From Stomorhina lunata (Eukaryota; Arthropoda; Insecta; Diptera; Rhiniidae), in the NCBI GenBank assembly GCA_933228675.1, contig OW121740.1:156477828-156541827 (forward strand): a stretch of 64,000 nt of DNA, in the 5' to 3' direction. The notes under the pieces are model-generated. The model did not search any database. It had not been told where the DNA came from and worked only from the letters and a program-made list of their open reading frames with translations. Made by a program: the position numbers and the translations under genes. Every line of letters starts with the position of its first letter. Position 1 is the first letter of the stretch. Shown here piece after piece: positions 60,918 to 64,000 of this stretch.

Positions 60918-63185
60918 AAAATGTTTGATATTAAATTGTTTATACAAATTTTCGATATTAAAATTTTTATACAAATTTTCGGTATTCAAACTTTGTTAAG
61001 AAAAAAGAAAATTTTCGATATTCGAATTTTTTATGGAAAATTTTCGATATTAAAATTTTTTATAGAAAATTTTCGATATAAAATTTTTTTAAGAAAAGGT
61101 TCGATCTTAAAATTTTTATAGAAAATTTTCGATAGCAAAATTTTTTAAGAAAATTTTCGATATTGAAATTTTTATAGAAAATTTTCGATATTAAATTTTT
61201 TTATAGAAAATTTTCGACATAAAAATTTTGTAAAGAAAATTTTTGATTTTGAAATTTTATTATAGAAAATTTTCGATATTAAAATTTTTATAGAAATTTT
61301 TCGGTATCAAAATTTTTTATAGAAAATTTTCGATATTCATTTTTTTTACAGAAAATTTTTGATATTAAAATTTTTATAGAAAATTTTTGATATTAAAATT
61401 TTTTATAGAAAATTTTGGATACTAAAATTTTATTGAAAATTTTCGATATTAAAATTTTATTGAAAATTTTCGATATTAAAATTTTTTATATACAATTTTC
61501 GATATTAAAATTTTTTATAGAAAATTTTCGTTATAGAAAATTTTCGATATTAAAACTCTTTTAAAAAAATTTCGATATTAAAGTTTTTTATAGAAAATTT
61601 TCGATATTTAAATTATTTATAGAAAATTTTTGATATTAAAATTTTTATAAAACAATTTTCGATATTAAATTTTTTATAGAAAGTTTTCGATATTAAAATT
61701 TTTTATGGAAAGTTTTTGATATTAAAATTTTTTACAGAAAATCTTCGATATTAAATTTTTTATAAAAAATTTTAGAAATTAAAATTTTTTATAGAAAATT
61801 TTTCATATTTAAATTTTTTATAGAAAATTTTCGATATTAAAATTTTTGTATAGAAAATTTTCAATGTTAACATTTTTTATAGAAAATTTTCGATATTAAA
61901 ATTTTTATAGAAAATTTTTGATATTAAAATTTTTTATACAAAATTTTTGATATTAAAATTTTATATAGAACATTTTTGATTTTAAAATTTTTATAGAAAA
62001 TTTTCGATAGTAAAATTTTTTATAGAAAATTTTCGATAGTAAAATTTTTTATAGAAAATTTTTGATATTAAAATTTTTAAACAAAATTTTCGATATTAAA
62101 ATTTTTTATAGAAAATTTTCGACATTAAAATTTTTATAGAAAATTTTTGATATAAAAATTTTTTATATAAAATTTTTGATATCAACTTTTTTGTAGAAAA
62201 TTTTGGATATTAAATTTCTTTAAGAAAATTTTCGATATTAAAATTTTTTATAGAAAATTTTCGATATTAAAATTTTTTATAGAAAATTTTCGACATTAAA
62301 ATTTTTATAAAAAATTTTTGATATAAAAATTTTTTATATAAAATTTTTGATATCAGCATTTTTGTAGAAAATTTTGGATATTAAATTTCTTTAAGAAAAT
62401 TTTAGATTTTAAAATTTTTTATAAAAAATTTTTGATATTAAAATTTTTGATAGAAAATTTTTAAAATTCAAATTTTTTACAAAAAATTTTTGATATTAAA
62501 ATATTTTAAAGAAAATTTTGAATATTAAAATTTTTATAAAAAATTTCAATACTAACATATTTTATAGAAAATTTTTGATAAATTTTTTAGAAAAATTTTT
62601 TTTTGGCTTTTTATCAATAAATTGATCTGTTACATTAATAAATAAATGTAACAGGTTTGGGATCAAATGCAAATACACTTCTTTTTGAATAATATTTACA
62701 TCCCGACTATTTTGTTATTTTTTGAAAAAATTTTCGATATTAAAATTTTTTATAGTAAATTTTTGATATTAAAATTTTTTATAGTAAATTTTTGATATTA
62801 AAATTTTTATAGAAAATTTTCGATATTAAAATTTTTTATACAAAATTTTCGATATTAAAATTTTTTAGAAAATGTTCGTTATTAATTTTTTTTTAATTTT
62901 CGATATCAAAATTTTTATAATAATAGAAAATTTTCGATATTAAATTTTTTTATAGAAAAATTTCCATAATAAAATTGTATAAAGAAAATTTTCGATTTTA
63001 AAATTTTTAAAGAAAATTTTCGATATTAAAATTTTTACAGAAAATTTTCGCTATTAAAATTTTTTACAGAAAATTTTTGATATTAAAATTTTCTGTAGAA
63101 AATTTTTGATATTAAAATTTTTTATAGAAAATTTTTGATATTAAAATTTTTTATAGAAAATTATCGAATTAAAAATTTTTATAGA
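60918..63185 (+). repeat. 29-bp satellite (TATAGAAAATTTTCGATATT type)
   Basis: About 75 units of TATAGAAAATTTTCGATATT followed by AAAATTTTT, 28-30 bp, diverged. A block with GATATCAACTTTTTTGTAG near 62179 recurs with GATATCAGCATTTTTGTAG near 62350, offset about 171 bp or six units. The array is interrupted at about 62600-62725. Confidence 0.92.
62600..62725. other. unique insert in the 29-bp array with a perfect hairpin
   Basis: CTGTTACATT (62627-62636) and AATGTAACAG (62645-62654) form a perfect 10-bp stem with an 8-nt loop. The sequence around it is unlike the satellite. It may be a tiny insertion or the remnant of a small element. Confidence 0.6.
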
Positions 63186-64000
63186 AGGCCTTAGAAATGA
63201 ACACCTTAGGAATTCTAATGACTATTTGGTTTGAGTAAACATTTTATTCACTTCAAACAATAAAGTGTTTGAACTAGTTTGAGGATTTAGTTCGATTGCA
63301 CATCAAGTTCGAAGGACCATTTAGTCAAGGATTTCGGTAGTTTCAAAGAAAAATCTGATAATTAAAAGAATACTTCTTATTTCCTGTGAACTTGAGTCTA
63401 TTGTGTAATTTAATAGACTTATGTTATTATTTGCATAAGGCAAAATCATTAAGTGTGGTCTATAATTAAAGAATCTTTTATTTGTGTACCAAAAATTGTG
63501 TTTAAATTCTATAGATTTCAAATCTCTAATAAGTTTAAATATCTTTAAAATAACCCCAAAAAATTTGCATATTTTCCAATAAAAATAATTGATACAAGTA
63601 AATCCCCCCAAACAATGATTAATTCATTTTCAAACAAAAAAAATGTTTAAACATCTTTTTTCTTCAAACACTTCAAGCTCAAGGTCAAAATCATGTTAAA
63701 GCTTTAAAAAACCATTGTCAAGCCCACATTAAGTCTCAAAATTTAAACTTGCTCATAAATTAATTTTTTCCAAGACATCAAGCATGAAATTGTTGTGCAT
63801 TTTTAGTTTTCTGGTGATCATCATGATCTTTTAAAAATAAAGAAATTTTTTTTTAAATTATAATTATTAATTTTTTTTAAAGAAAATTGCCAGTAGCTTT
63901 ATTTATTTTGAAATAAATTCCTCTTTCTTAAACTGTCTGTCTATTCGTCTGTCCCAAGACTAAGTCGATCTATTGTGTTACAACTTAAAAGATCATGACA
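63186..64000. other. unique flank, no gene seen
   Basis: One more AAGTTCGAAGGACCATT monomer lies at 63305-63322. A 96-codon minus-strand frame (63321-63611) begins just beside it. It has mixed residues but no recognisable domain, and I do not call it a gene. The end contains a CTGTCTGTCTATT run. Confidence 0.45.

Noticed and set aside
63321..63611. 96-codon minus-strand frame near the window end
   Set aside because: Longest frame in this flank, yet it is hydrophobic and AT-driven with no known motif. Left unannotated.

Overview
The window reads as non-coding nuclear DNA from an insect, most likely a higher fly. It is very AT-rich, has no long open reading frames, is dominated by short tandem satellites, and carries one exon with a fly-type acceptor, donor and branch point. 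I cannot name the species from sequence alone.

The only coding sequence I can support is one exon at 49745-49855 on the + strand: 20 nt of 5' UTR, an ATG, 30 codons forming a signal peptide, and a GTAAGT donor after the first base of codon 31. It is the first coding exon of a secreted or membrane protein whose remaining exons lie beyond the window. By default the rest of the window is intron of this gene, or intron plus upstream intergenic DNA. The start resembles my recollection of the receptor tyrosine phosphatase Lar of Drosophila, a weak guess.

Layout. 1-660: 28-bp and 31-bp AT satellites. 2.8-5.6, 7.1-9.1, 9.4-10.5 and 11.7-14.0 kb: blocks of a TTCGATGGAACATT family, successively in +, -, +, - orientation. 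11.93-14.84 kb: a pair of about 855-bp, near-identical inverted arms. 15.4-15.9 kb: a 145-bp repeat. 16.3-17.6 kb: a 163-192 bp satellite. 18.8-19.3 kb: a 31-bp AT array. 19.3-22.3 kb: a 31-bp satellite made of two palindromes, which returns in reverse orientation at 23.1-24.3 and 25.5-27.9 kb. 28.4-49 kb: a long field of AAAGCTTT palindromes with several local tandem units, a 19-bp array at 43.2-45.0 kb and four copies of a 150-250 bp dispersed repeat. 49.7 kb: the exon. 50.2-52.4 and 54.2-57.2 kb: a 29-bp CACCG satellite with orientation flips and a 593-bp higher-order repeat. 57.2-60.8 kb: TTCGAAGGACC repeats. 60.9-63.2 kb: another 29-bp array.

Most of these satellites share a core built on CTATA/TATAG flanked by A and T runs with a 28-31 bp period, and several families reverse orientation within the window. 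If the region is transcribed as an intron, the paired orientations and the 855-bp arms could fold into long double-stranded RNA. That is inference. All copy numbers are estimates from length divided by period.
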